A stretch of 64,000 bases of DNA from Haloplanus ruber (GTDB lineage: Archaea > Halobacteriota > Halobacteria > Halobacteriales > Haloferacaceae): contig NZ_JANHDK010000005.1 in NCBI RefSeq assembly GCF_024494725.1, positions 162,582 through 226,581 of the forward strand, read 5' to 3'. This document shows, piece after piece, positions 15,408 through 22,915 of the stretch. The first letter of the stretch is position 1. Each line of letters starts with the position of its first letter. The notes beneath the pieces are model-generated. The model saw only the letters and a program-made list of their open reading frames with translations. It was not told the DNA's origin and did not search any database. The position numbers and the translations under genes were made by a program.

Positions 15408-16655
15408 ATGATCATCGACGAATCACGGCTTCAAGACGATATCGAAACCACTGCAGCGTTCGGAACGACCGATGCCCCCGACGGCCACGGACGGACTGTC
15501 CTTCCCGGGACGCCCGCCAATCAGGAGGCTCGAGACTACCTCGTATCCCGAATGGAAGCCACCGGGCTTGATGTCCGGATCGACGCCGTTGGAAATATCG
15601 CGGGTCGATGGGTTCCCGACGCGGCCGACGCTGACGCCGCGCCTGTGGCCACGGGAAGCCACTTGGATTCCGTTCCCAACGGAGGCATCTTCGACGGTCC
15701 ACTCGGCGTCTACGCTGCCCTCGAAGCCGTCAGAGCACTCGAATCGAGTAACGAACGGATTCGTCGACCGATCGAGGTTGTGAGCTTCACCGGAGAGGAG
15801 GGGTCGCGGTTTCCACCGCTTCTCGGATCGTCGGTCGCTGTCGGGACACGAGACGTGTCGGACGCACTCGCAGCCACGGATGCCGACGGCGTCACACTCC
15901 GGGAAGCGCTCGAAGGGATCGGATACGCTGGCGACGGCGTTCTCGATGCCTCCTCCTGGGACAGTTGGTTCGAACTCCATATCGAACAGGGCCGCGTCCT
16001 CGAACACGAAGGCGTCTCCGCCGGTGTCGTCTCTGCCATCACCGGAATCATGCACGGTGATGTGCGAATCGATGGCGAGGCGAACCACGCCGGGACGACT
16101 GCGATGCTGGAGCGACAGGACGCTCTCGCAGCAGCGGCGGAGTTCATCCTCGACGTGGAACGAGCGGCGGACGACCGACTCGCCGATAGCGAATCGGTCG
16201 TCGGCACCGTCGGGAGAGTAGACGTTGCTCCGAACGCCACCAACGTCGTCCCGGGAACCGTCGAGATGGGTGTCGACGTCCGTGATGTCGAACGAGATAT
16301 GATGGACGCAGTCGAAGCGGATATTCGAGACAGCCTCGACCGGATTGCCACGGATCGCGACGTCGAAACGAGATTCGAGAAGGGGGTCGATATCGATCCC
16401 GTTCCGATGGACGAACGCTGCCGGGACGCGCTTCGTGATGGTGCAGCCGCAGCCGGGATCGACGCCCTCGAGCTTTCTTCGGGTGCAGGACACGATACGA
16501 TGCACGTAGCGTCCGTTACTGACGCCGGTCTGCTCTTCGTCCCGTCCCGAGGGGGGATCTCACACAACCCAGCTGAGTGGACGGACTGGCAGGATTGTGC
16601 CAAGGCAACCGAGGTGTTGGCACAGACGATCAGTCGCATCGCCAGCGACGGCTAA
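15408..16655 (+). CDS. M20-family Zn-dependent N-carbamoyl-amino-acid/ureide hydrolase
   Basis: 415 residues from ATG 15408; upstream in-frame sequence to 15270 lies inside the preceding gene and is not typical. GSHLDSVPNGGIFDGPLGV, SFTGEEGSRF, ELHIEQGRVLE, GEANHAGTTAM, SSGAGHDTMH and RGGISHNPAEW are the metal and substrate motifs of the hydantoinase/carbamoylase (Zn hydrolase, M20) family, which includes L-N-carbamoylase, allantoate amidohydrolase and beta-ureidopropionase. It probably completes breakdown of the compound delivered by the symporter. Which of the three substrates applies cannot be settled by eye. Last gene of the operon. Confidence 0.88.
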   Translation: MIIDESRLQDDIETTAAFGTTDAPDGHGRTVLPGTPANQEARDYLVSRMEATGLDVRIDAVGNIAGRWVPDAADADAAPVATGSHLDSVPNGGIFDGPLGVYAALEAVRALESSNERIRRPIEVVSFTGEEGSRFPPLLGSSVAVGTRDVSDALAATDADGVTLREALEGIGYAGDGVLDASSWDSWFELHIEQGRVLEHEGVSAGVVSAITGIMHGDVRIDGEANHAGTTAMLERQDALAAAAEFILDVERAADDRLADSESVVGTVGRVDVAPNATNVVPGTVEMGVDVRDVERDMMDAVEADIRDSLDRIATDRDVETRFEKGVDIDPVPMDERCRDALRDGAAAAGIDALELSSGAGHDTMHVASVTDAGLLFVPSRGGISHNPAEWTDWQDCAKATEVLAQTISRIASDG

Positions 16656-17017
16656 CGGCCGTTCGAGCGTCTCGTAGCGGTCATCGGTATGCAGTCACGC
16701 CGAGGAGCGACTACATCGCACTGTCTCCACGTCTCCGACCCGCGTACTCCGAGACGAAGGATGTCGCGTGAACGGTCGCGACCGACTCGCTGGCCTGTCT
16801 ACGGACAGGATTCCTACATCTGCGCTGTGTCTCTTGTACAACCGCTCTCTGCCTCAGCGCTGGCAGAAATACCTTGCAAGAGACAGATACACGACAGTGG
16901 TACACCGTCCGCGAGCGCTAAGACGCCACAGGCTGCGTTTGCGTCCCGGCACTGGCATCCAACGCTCCCGAAATCCACACCGTCCCTTGATCGGTCTTTG
17001 CGAGACTCGGTCGCCGC
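16656..17017. other. 362-base gap without a supportable gene; contains an inverted repeat
   Basis: No frame reads like haloarchaeal protein. TGTCTCTTGTA at 16828-16838 and TGCAAGAGACA at 16875-16885 match as an inverted repeat in 10 of 11 positions around a 36-base loop, possibly a hairpin or a remnant of mobile DNA ends. Confidence 0.4.
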
Positions 17018-17593
17018 TTACTCGTCAGGTCGCCACCGGCCACCGATCCCCTCGCGAGGATAGTCCTGATACGTGCCGTTGAGAAACGTCGTGACGCGGC
17101 CGTCCTCTTCGCTGAGCGTGATCACCCACAGGACTTCCTCACGGATCGACGTTTCCAGCGCGCTCATGTGTTTGGCCCCCATCCACTCGGCGTATTCGAG
17201 ATTGCTGGACTCCTTGATATCCTCTCGGTTGGGGCTGCGGACCCGAACCATCTGCTCCTGAATCGTCCCATCCCCGGTCACGACGACAGCACCGTCGCAG
17301 CTGAACGCCACGTCCCGGGCAACCTGCGTGAATCCGTCGGGCGACCCGGTGACGACCTGGCATCGCTCAACGGGCCACCTGTTGTCGCCCATCGGGTCGG
17401 TGTAGGCATCGAAGTTGACGTCGGCAACGATCAACAGGTACAGACTCGGACCACTCACATGCCGTTCTCCCCACCGGTCGAACCCCATGCTCAACGACTC
17501 GGCAGTGTACCTGATCTGGTCCATGAGCTCCTGACTGGTCGCATACCTGTTCAAAACGCGATCGAGTTCCTCCATGCTGATGCATGTCCGCAT
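17018..17593 (-). CDS. dacZ: DacZ-type diadenylate cyclase
   Basis: 191 residues from ATG 17593 (ATG 17575 is also possible and better placed relative to a CTTAAA box at 17613-17608). The DAC domain covers the C-terminal half: CDGAVVVTGDG carries the DGA motif, WMGAKHMSALETS corresponds to the G-x-RH-x-AA region, and VITLSEEDGRVTTFLNG closes the domain. Such enzymes join two ATP into cyclic di-AMP; the archaeal DacZ form is small and soluble, and in Haloferax it is required for growth and osmotic balance. Lys replaces the usual Arg before His in the second motif. Isolated gene on the minus strand. Confidence 0.85.
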   Translation of the reverse strand: MRTCISMEELDRVLNRYATSQELMDQIRYTAESLSMGFDRWGERHVSGPSLYLLIVADVNFDAYTDPMGDNRWPVERCQVVTGSPDGFTQVARDVAFSCDGAVVVTGDGTIQEQMVRVRSPNREDIKESSNLEYAEWMGAKHMSALETSIREEVLWVITLSEEDGRVTTFLNGTYQDYPREGIGGRWRPDE

Positions 17594-17812
17594 ACGTCAG
17601 GTGACTGTTTAAGCACTCTCCCGGCACGAAGTGGTGTGACGTGGCTTGCTCCGTCGCTGCGCGTCTTCTGGTTCGAATCGAGTCCGATCCAGTTCTCCCG
17701 ACTCCTCTCTCCCCAATACGCGCCGTGTATTCAGCGTAATCGTGGGAATCCGTCCGCTGTTGGGGGTTAGCAGAGTCAACTCGGCGGAACGAGCGACCAG
17801 CAGTTGACTAGT

Positions 17813-18013
17813 TCACACGTCGAATCCGTTCCGCCTGAGTGCCTCTGCCAACTCTCCGTCAGGATCCGCCGAAAACTCGACCAACGACGACTCTGGTCGT
17901 GTCGTCGTATACAACTCAGAGTCGATATTGTCCGGGATTTCGTTCGTGTGTGACTCGTCGACAACTGCAACTGAGATTTTTGGCTTCGTGGCCGTGTCTT
18001 CTGACTCGCTCAT
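17813..18013 (-). CDS. small acidic hypothetical protein
   Basis: 66 residues from ATG 18013. Polar, acidic composition (MSESEDTATKPK at the start, SADPDGELAEALRRNGFDV at the end) with a strand-like ISVAVVDE near residue 13. Competing frames on both strands are arginine- or serine-rich and unlike haloarchaeal protein, which favours this one. No family recognised, no conserved neighbour. Confidence 0.5.
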   Translation of the reverse strand: MSESEDTATKPKISVAVVDESHTNEIPDNIDSELYTTTRPESSLVEFSADPDGELAEALRRNGFDV

Positions 18014-18256
18014 TATCTGACTGTATGGGAGAGCGACGGTTGTCCTTTTGCATTTGAGTATCCGATGCCCTTTGTGGCAAGAGCATCTACGGGGGAAGCC
18101 ATCACCACGTGGTTTCGTTGTGAGTGCACCACCTGTGCTGACTGTATCAGATGACTTCGCTCACGTTGTTCAGGGGGAGATAGTCACCTCGAATTCGTCC
18201 CAATCCCCCGTCCGGATTTCAAAACCCTTAACGCCGACTCGCCGGTAGGGATCAGT

Positions 18257-18331
18257 AGCGGGATGGGATAGCCAGGAGATTCCGCCGGGCTCATAACCCG
18301 GAGATCGGTAGTTCAAATCTACCTCCCGCTA
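18257..18331 (+). tRNA. initiator tRNA-Met (CAT)
   Basis: Acceptor AGCGGGA (18257-18263) pairs with TCCCGCT (18324-18330), discriminator A at 18331. The anticodon stem CCGGG/CCCGG with loop CTCATAA gives anticodon CAT; the run of G-C pairs next to the loop is characteristic of initiator tRNA. T-stem GGTAG...CTACC with TTCAAAT loop. CCTTAA about 30 bases upstream may be the promoter, and TTTTATT follows the gene. Confidence 0.92.
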
Positions 18332-18423
18332 CTTTTATTCGATATCTGTGACCGGGGAGAGACGGGAATATTCCTCGTTCGAGGGTACGCGTCGTCGGAG
18401 GTGTGCGACACGCACCGCCAGTG

Positions 18424-18561
18424 TCAGGATTCGAACCCCTGTTCCGTGCGGCCGAGGTACGCATAGCAGTTGGGGCATTGAAATGGTCGCGCCCCGTGTC
18501 GGTCCGGTTCGCCGAGAAACCGGGTACGCGAATAGCCCCGCCCACACTCCTCGCAGGTCAC
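18424..18561 (-). CDS. 45-residue zinc-ribbon micro-protein
   Basis: Frame from GTG 18561 (or GTG 18573) to the stop at 18424. It has two Cys pairs: TCEECGRGY and, 24 residues later, FQCPNCYAYLG, the layout of a small zinc ribbon; the middle (RTRFLGEPDRHGARP) is basic. Haloarchaea have many such short CPxCG-type proteins, several implicated in regulation or stress. It lies about 60 bases after the stop of the membrane-protein gene on the same strand, so may be co-transcribed. Longer readings of this frame upstream are arginine-rich and not credible. Confidence 0.6.
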   Translation of the reverse strand: MTCEECGRGYSRTRFLGEPDRHGARPFQCPNCYAYLGRTEQGFES

Positions 18562-18623
18562 GATGATGACCACACACAGGACAGTCGCCGCGCGCCCTTG
18601 GAGGTGTCCATTTTCGACGCGGG

Positions 18624-19376
18624 TCACGCCGTCTCGTCGGGGGCCGTCGGTCGGACGAGGTTCGCGAGTGTCACCAAGAGGCCGAGCGTCCACCCCACGG
18701 GCACCGCGAGTGTACCCCACATGCCGACGTACGCGACCCCGACGAGTTCGAATCGACGGCGAAGCAGGGTGTTCAGCCCGCGGTACTCGAGGAGCGTATC
18801 GAGCAGCCACACCGCGAGCGTCTCGCTCCGGGGGAAGACGGCCGCGGCGAGGGCTGTCGAGTAGAGTGCCGCCACCACCGGCGGGAGAAAGACCGCGATC
18901 ACCGCAAATGGGTAGGCCAGGACGACCGTCGTCACCCGTCCGCCGAGACGCCGAAAGAGCACCGCCAGCATCGTCGAGACGACGGCGACGGACCCCGCGG
19001 CGGCGACGGCGAGAAATCCCTCAGCCGAGAACCGAACGCGGGCGAGCGCGGTCAATCCTCCCCAGACGAACGCCGCGAGGAGGACGGTCCCGACGGCGCC
19101 CAGACGAGCGGTCGTCCGGTCGAGTCCGTCGACCTGAACCCGAACTAGCAGTCCAAGCACCGTGAGCGGGTAGCCCACGAGCAGTCCGATCCCGCCCAGA
19201 AGTGCCCAGAGCCGATAGACCGCGCGCTCCCGCGTCGTCCCCGGAGTCCAACGGGTGACGACCGGATGCGAATCGCGAAGTTGTGGAAAGGCAAGCGCCA
19301 TCCAGAGGCCGTGCAGGCGCCGGAGGTCGTAGGCAACGTCGGCGACGACGCTCGTCAGTACCGTCCGCATGGTCAC
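18624..19376 (-). CDS. multi-pass membrane protein, function unknown
   Basis: 250 residues from ATG 19376 (ATG 19370 also possible). After a soluble N-terminal 55 residues there are five to six hydrophobic segments, including GGIGLLVGYPLTVLGLLV, VTTVVLAYPFAVIAVFLPPVV and a final VGWTLGLLVTLANLV. The loop FPRSETLAVWLLDTLLEYRGLN is amphipathic. No catalytic or transport motif seen; some resemblance in layout to Yip1/DUF4013-type proteins but not enough to assign. Followed on the same strand by the zinc-ribbon micro-protein. Confidence 0.75.
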   Translation of the reverse strand: MTMRTVLTSVVADVAYDLRRLHGLWMALAFPQLRDSHPVVTRWTPGTTRERAVYRLWALLGGIGLLVGYPLTVLGLLVRVQVDGLDRTTARLGAVGTVLLAAFVWGGLTALARVRFSAEGFLAVAAAGSVAVVSTMLAVLFRRLGGRVTTVVLAYPFAVIAVFLPPVVAALYSTALAAAVFPRSETLAVWLLDTLLEYRGLNTLLRRRFELVGVAYVGMWGTLAVPVGWTLGLLVTLANLVRPTAPDETA

Positions 19377-19669
19377 GTCGGTTCGCCCCGCCCGAGTTAA
19401 CGGTACGGGGTTCGTCCCGACGTGACGGACGGCGAGCCGCGGTGTTGGACGGTGGTGAAAGTGGAGGCGGGCTACGTGGCTACCGCTCGATGCTCGAGGG
19501 GCATGCCGCTGGAGGGTGTAGTGGAATAAACTGTCCCATCACCTCACTACGATCATGGTGTGTGTCGACATGACATGAACGTTGTGGCCGATGTGGTCGC
19601 GGGGTGGGCCGGCGTTCGACGGTGCCAGCACACTGGACGCCGCTGATGGTGCCTAATTCCTCCGGCCCC

Positions 19670-20821
19670 TCAGTCGCGGCGCTCGCTCGCGAGTTCGGCC
19701 CCCTCGACGAGCGCTGACAGTTTCGCCCACGCGATTTCCGGATCGACCATGCCGAGGCCCGCCTGTGTGCCGAACCCGCAGTCCGGTGCGGCGACCAGCG
19801 GCGTCGAGTCGTCGACTGTCTCGGCGACCCGCTCCAGACGGTCCGCGATAGTCCGCGGGTGATCGACGATGTTCGTCTTCACGTCGACGACGCCCGGGAG
19901 GAGCGTCCAGCCGTCCGGCAGAGGGTGTTCCGCGAACGCGCGATACTCGTGTTGGTGGCGCGGGTTGGCCTGTTCGACGCTGAGTCCCGAGATATCCGCC
20001 TCGTAGAGTTCCGGCAGCATCTCGACCAGATCCGTATCGTGGTGGTGGGGTCCTTCGTAACTCCCCCAGCAGGTGTGGAGGCGAACCTGCTCGGCCGGGA
20101 CGTTCGACAGTGCCTCGTTGAGCGCCTCGACGTGGAGACGCGTTGCCGCCTTGATTTCGTCGAGCGGTTCGTCGGCGTAGGCCGCCGTATGGCCGACCGT
20201 GAGGAGTTCCGGGGCGTCGATCTGCAGCGTCATCCCGTGCTCGGCGATACGTTCGTACTCCTCGGCCATCGCGTCCGCGACGGCAAAGAGGAACTCGTCG
20301 TAGGCGTCGTAATACTCGTTGACGTGCGTGGCCGTGACGACACTCGGCGATGCCGCAGTCATGAATGTCTCCTCGACGTCGGCGCCGACGGCCGATAGCG
20401 CGTCGTCGAACGCCGCGAGTTCCGCCTCGGCCTCCTCACGGCCAGTGTATTCGACCGGCCCCGTCACGACGGGGTGCATCGACAGGTCGATGACGTCGGT
20501 CTTGAACGTCTCCTCGGCGTAGTCCGGGAACTCTTGGAGGTCCGCCCAGAGTTCCTGTTCGCGCTCCCCCTCGATGCCGCTGAGACGGTTCGCGACGTAC
20601 CAGTTGAACGAGACACGGGGCTGTTCCCCGTTGTTGACGACGTCGAGACCGACCTCGGCTTGGCGCTCGACGACGCCGCGCGTAGCCGACTCGACGGTGT
20701 CGTCCCACTCCTCGGGGTCGACGTCCGTGCCGTCCTGGCGTCGTTCGAGTAGGTCGAGCAGTTCCGGCGGACGAGGCAGGCTTCCGATGTGCGTCGTGCG
20801 AATTCGCTCGTCGCTCGCCAT
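19670..20821 (-). CDS. cobalamin-independent methionine synthase, catalytic-domain type (MetE-like)
   Basis: 383 residues from ATG 20821. RTTHIGSLPRPPEL opens the domain; zinc ligands are recognisable in RLHTCWG (His and Cys) and PDCGFGTQ (Cys). VVNNGEQPR and LSVEQANPRH are further MetE C-terminal features. It lacks the N-terminal half of bacterial MetE, as is usual in archaea, where the methyl donor is uncertain (a methylcobalamin protein has been proposed in methanogens; folates in haloarchaea). Product: methionine from homocysteine. Single gene here, no partner MetE-N seen adjacent. Confidence 0.88.
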   Translation of the reverse strand: MASDERIRTTHIGSLPRPPELLDLLERRQDGTDVDPEEWDDTVESATRGVVERQAEVGLDVVNNGEQPRVSFNWYVANRLSGIEGEREQELWADLQEFPDYAEETFKTDVIDLSMHPVVTGPVEYTGREEAEAELAAFDDALSAVGADVEETFMTAASPSVVTATHVNEYYDAYDEFLFAVADAMAEEYERIAEHGMTLQIDAPELLTVGHTAAYADEPLDEIKAATRLHVEALNEALSNVPAEQVRLHTCWGSYEGPHHHDTDLVEMLPELYEADISGLSVEQANPRHQHEYRAFAEHPLPDGWTLLPGVVDVKTNIVDHPRTIADRLERVAETVDDSTPLVAAPDCGFGTQAGLGMVDPEIAWAKLSALVEGAELASERRD

Positions 20822-20970
20822 TGTACCACATCGTCGTCGCCGATCCAAATATGACTCCCGGTCTCGGCCGTTCGTGGTCGCTGGACCCCCTCACCGGGAG
20901 ATCTGTCCCCGGCCACGCGCTCAAATATTACAAAAATTATACTTTTGAAGTGTCATATAACAACTTTCAT

Positions 20971-20980
20971 TAATGTATAT
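20971..20980 (+). promoter_or_regulatory. AT-rich promoter of the orphan gene pair
   Basis: taatgtatat is centred about 26 bases before ATG 21001 and so fits a TATA box for a leaderless transcript. It sits in about 75 bases of AT-rich DNA (20925-21000), unusual in a GC-rich region. Confidence 0.5.
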
Positions 20981-21000
20981 GATATTATCTGTTATGCAGT

Positions 21001-21357
21001 ATGACAACAAACACCAATTCGACGAGCAATCCCGAGGTCCCCATTCCGGAAGCGGTCGAAGCACAGTTCGATCAGACGAGCGAGCACTGGCGTTCGAAGG
21101 TCGAATGGGAGGCAAAGCGGCGGGAACTGGAGACGGTAACGGACGAAGAGCGGGAGCACGGAGAGCAGTTGCTGGCGATGATTGCACAGGGCTTGGCGGG
21201 ACAGTTGGACGACCCCGATGCGTTCCTGGATGCGCTCGAAGCCGTCGAGGCGCTGGGACAACAACGCGCTGAGACCATCGCCAGTCACCTCGACGATGCT
21301 CCCGACGACCCATGTGACCCCATAGCGGGACCAACGGAGCTGTCCCGAGATGGCTAA
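21001..21357 (+). CDS. hypothetical acidic helical protein, first of an orphan pair
   Basis: 118 residues. Mostly charged helix (HWRSKVEWEAKRRELE, TDEEREHGEQLLAMIAQGL, DAFLDALEAVEALGQQRAE) likely forming a coiled coil or helical bundle, with a polar N-terminus and an Asp/Pro-rich tail. No signal, membrane helix or cysteine cluster. Its last bases overlap the ATG of the next gene by eight, so the two products are made together. I know no family for it. The AT-rich promoter and the tRNA-Ile 150 bases past the pair leave open an acquired origin. Confidence 0.7.
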   Translation: MTTNTNSTSNPEVPIPEAVEAQFDQTSEHWRSKVEWEAKRRELETVTDEEREHGEQLLAMIAQGLAGQLDDPDAFLDALEAVEALGQQRAETIASHLDDAPDDPCDPIAGPTELSRDG

Positions 21358-22045
21358 CGAACTGTGGTGGGGACAGAGCAAGTGGAGTTGGCCGGGGCAG
21401 TTGAACCCCACCTGGAACTCCGGATGGCTGGAGATACGCGGGAGCATCTCCGGTCCCGGCAAGGGAAACATCGGTGCGTTGGACCAGACGACCTATACGC
21501 TCAGCCTGCTCGGCCAATACTGGCTCACGCCCAACCGAATGGACCCGTGCCCGGACCTAGGAGGGCACTCATCCTTACCGACGGTCAAGTTACGGGGGCA
21601 GTTACGCGGCGACACGAACGCCGGCCTGCTGTTCGATAAGCCGGACCTCAACGTTGACCTCGTCATCGAACAGACGGCATACTTCGACGGATACCGATAC
21701 GACCACGCGCGAACCACCCAACGGATATTCGACCTGCCACACAAAGCGAACAAGAACGACAGGAAGTACTTCGGACCGGCGACGGGGTACTCCGCCCCGA
21801 GCCTCGGAATCAACCTGCAAAGACACCAGAACAAGACGCTCAACATCAACGTCGAGGCGAAACTAAAGATCTATCTGGAGGGGTGGGCGACCCTCGATCC
21901 CCGGCAGTTCGCCATGTCGATCCCTCAGTGGACACTGACGGACAACTGTTACTCCCCTCCCGACCGCAGTTGGGGGACCGGCGTCCATGGGGGAGTCAGC
22001 ACATCGACCGCCGACGACGGCGACGACGACGACGATGACTGGTAG
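21350..22045 (+). CDS. Trp-rich beta-type protein with poly-Asp tail, unknown function
   Basis: 231 residues. The N-terminus is rich in Trp (ELWWGQSKWSWPGQLNPTW, GWLEIRGSISG), the body alternates short polar and hydrophobic stretches as in a beta sandwich (TYTLSLLGQYWL, LNVDLVIEQTAYF, TLNINVEAKLKIYL), and it ends in a run of Asp before a final Trp, encoded by GAC repeats. No signal peptide, so cytoplasmic unless released by lysis or carried by another route. Trp-rich strands suggest carbohydrate or membrane binding. Not recognised. Overlaps the preceding helical-protein gene, its presumed partner. Confidence 0.7.
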   Translation: MANELWWGQSKWSWPGQLNPTWNSGWLEIRGSISGPGKGNIGALDQTTYTLSLLGQYWLTPNRMDPCPDLGGHSSLPTVKLRGQLRGDTNAGLLFDKPDLNVDLVIEQTAYFDGYRYDHARTTQRIFDLPHKANKNDRKYFGPATGYSAPSLGINLQRHQNKTLNINVEAKLKIYLEGWATLDPRQFAMSIPQWTLTDNCYSPPDRSWGTGVHGGVSTSTADDGDDDDDDW

Positions 22046-22200
22046 ACCGCCGGCTGCAACGCTTCGCCGCGGCTCGCGCATCGCTCGTGTAGCACGCGCC
22101 GCGCGTGGGCGACTCTGTTTGTAGTGAGTGAACCGAAATGAAATGGCTGGGGAGTTGCGGCCCCAGTTCCCGGCCGGTCAGAGACCGACAGGGAAGGAGG

Positions 22201-22274
22201 TGGGCCAACGCGGATTTGAACCGCGGGCCTCCCGGTTATCAGCCGAGCGCTCAACCTGACTGAGCTATTGGCCC
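22201..22274 (-). tRNA. tRNA-Ile (GAT)
   Basis: Read on the minus strand from 22274: acceptor GGGCCAA pairs with TTGGCCC, discriminator A at 22201; D-arm GCTCAG...GAGC; anticodon loop CTGATAA gives GAT; T-arm CGCGG TTCAAAT CCGCG. No intron. Its 3' end faces the orphan pair 21001-22045. Confidence 0.92.
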
Positions 22275-22342
22275 AGGTGAGCGCATCAATTGCTTGCGCG
22301 GTCTTTCGTTTAAGCGTTTCCGTTCGGAGTTCCGCGAGGCCG

Positions 22343-22819
22343 TCACTCGTCGTCGACGCGGTAGGAGCCGCCGTCGACGTCGTAGACGTCCTCGTCGTCG
22401 GGGAAGCCCCCGGTGTAGACGCCGCCGGTGACGAACCCGCCGCTCTTGCGCTCCAGATACGGCCGTACCACGACCCGTTCGAGGAGGCCACGAATCGGCG
22501 CTCGCGTCAGCGGCACGCCGAGCAGAAAGCCGATGGCGTCGGTGACCAGTCCCGGCGTGAGCAGGAACGCGCCCGCGGCGATCAGCAGGCCGCCGTCCAT
22601 GAGTTCCTTTGTCGGCACCTCGCCGGTGGCGACCCGTTCTTGGAGGCGGCGGACGGTGTGGCGTCCCTCAGCGCGCACCAGCAACATCCCGACGATACCG
22701 GTGAGGACGACCAGCGCGACAGTCGCCGGGGCGCCGACGGCGTCGGCGACGACGACGAGCAACAGGGCGTCGGTGAGGGGGACGAGCAACAGGAGCGCGA
22801 ACACCCAGCGCAAGCGCAT
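22343..22819 (-). CDS. fxsA: FxsA-family membrane protein
   Basis: 158 residues from ATG 22819; the same frame stays open far upstream because of GC richness, but only this part is protein-like. Two to four membrane segments: RWVFALLLLVPLTDALLLVV, VALVVLTGIVGMLLV and the FxsA signature LMDGGLLIAAGAFLLTPGLVTDAIG. The tail is acidic with Gly/Tyr. FxsA was named for suppressing phage F exclusion in E. coli; its normal role is unknown. Divergent from the DUF255 gene. Confidence 0.85.
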   Translation of the reverse strand: MRLRWVFALLLLVPLTDALLLVVVADAVGAPATVALVVLTGIVGMLLVRAEGRHTVRRLQERVATGEVPTKELMDGGLLIAAGAFLLTPGLVTDAIGFLLGVPLTRAPIRGLLERVVVRPYLERKSGGFVTGGVYTGGFPDDEDVYDVDGGSYRVDDE

Positions 22820-22915
22820 ACGCCCACTACCGGGTGCCCGCTCATAGCCCTTTTGACGCCGTCGCGTCGGCGGCCGTGACGAAGCCCTTAGGCTTGCCCG
22901 CCCCGGAGGGCTGGT

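Noticed and set aside
16768..17082. 104-codon plus-strand frame
   Set aside because: Very basic composition atypical for haloarchaea and overlaps the end of dacZ on the other strand.
18424..18460. GGGGTTCGAATCC on the minus strand, like a tRNA T-arm
   Set aside because: No acceptor, D- or anticodon arms around it; it encodes the end of the zinc-ribbon micro-protein.
21001..22274. Full integrative element bounded by tRNA-Ile
   Set aside because: No integrase and no second copy of the tRNA 3' end found within the window.
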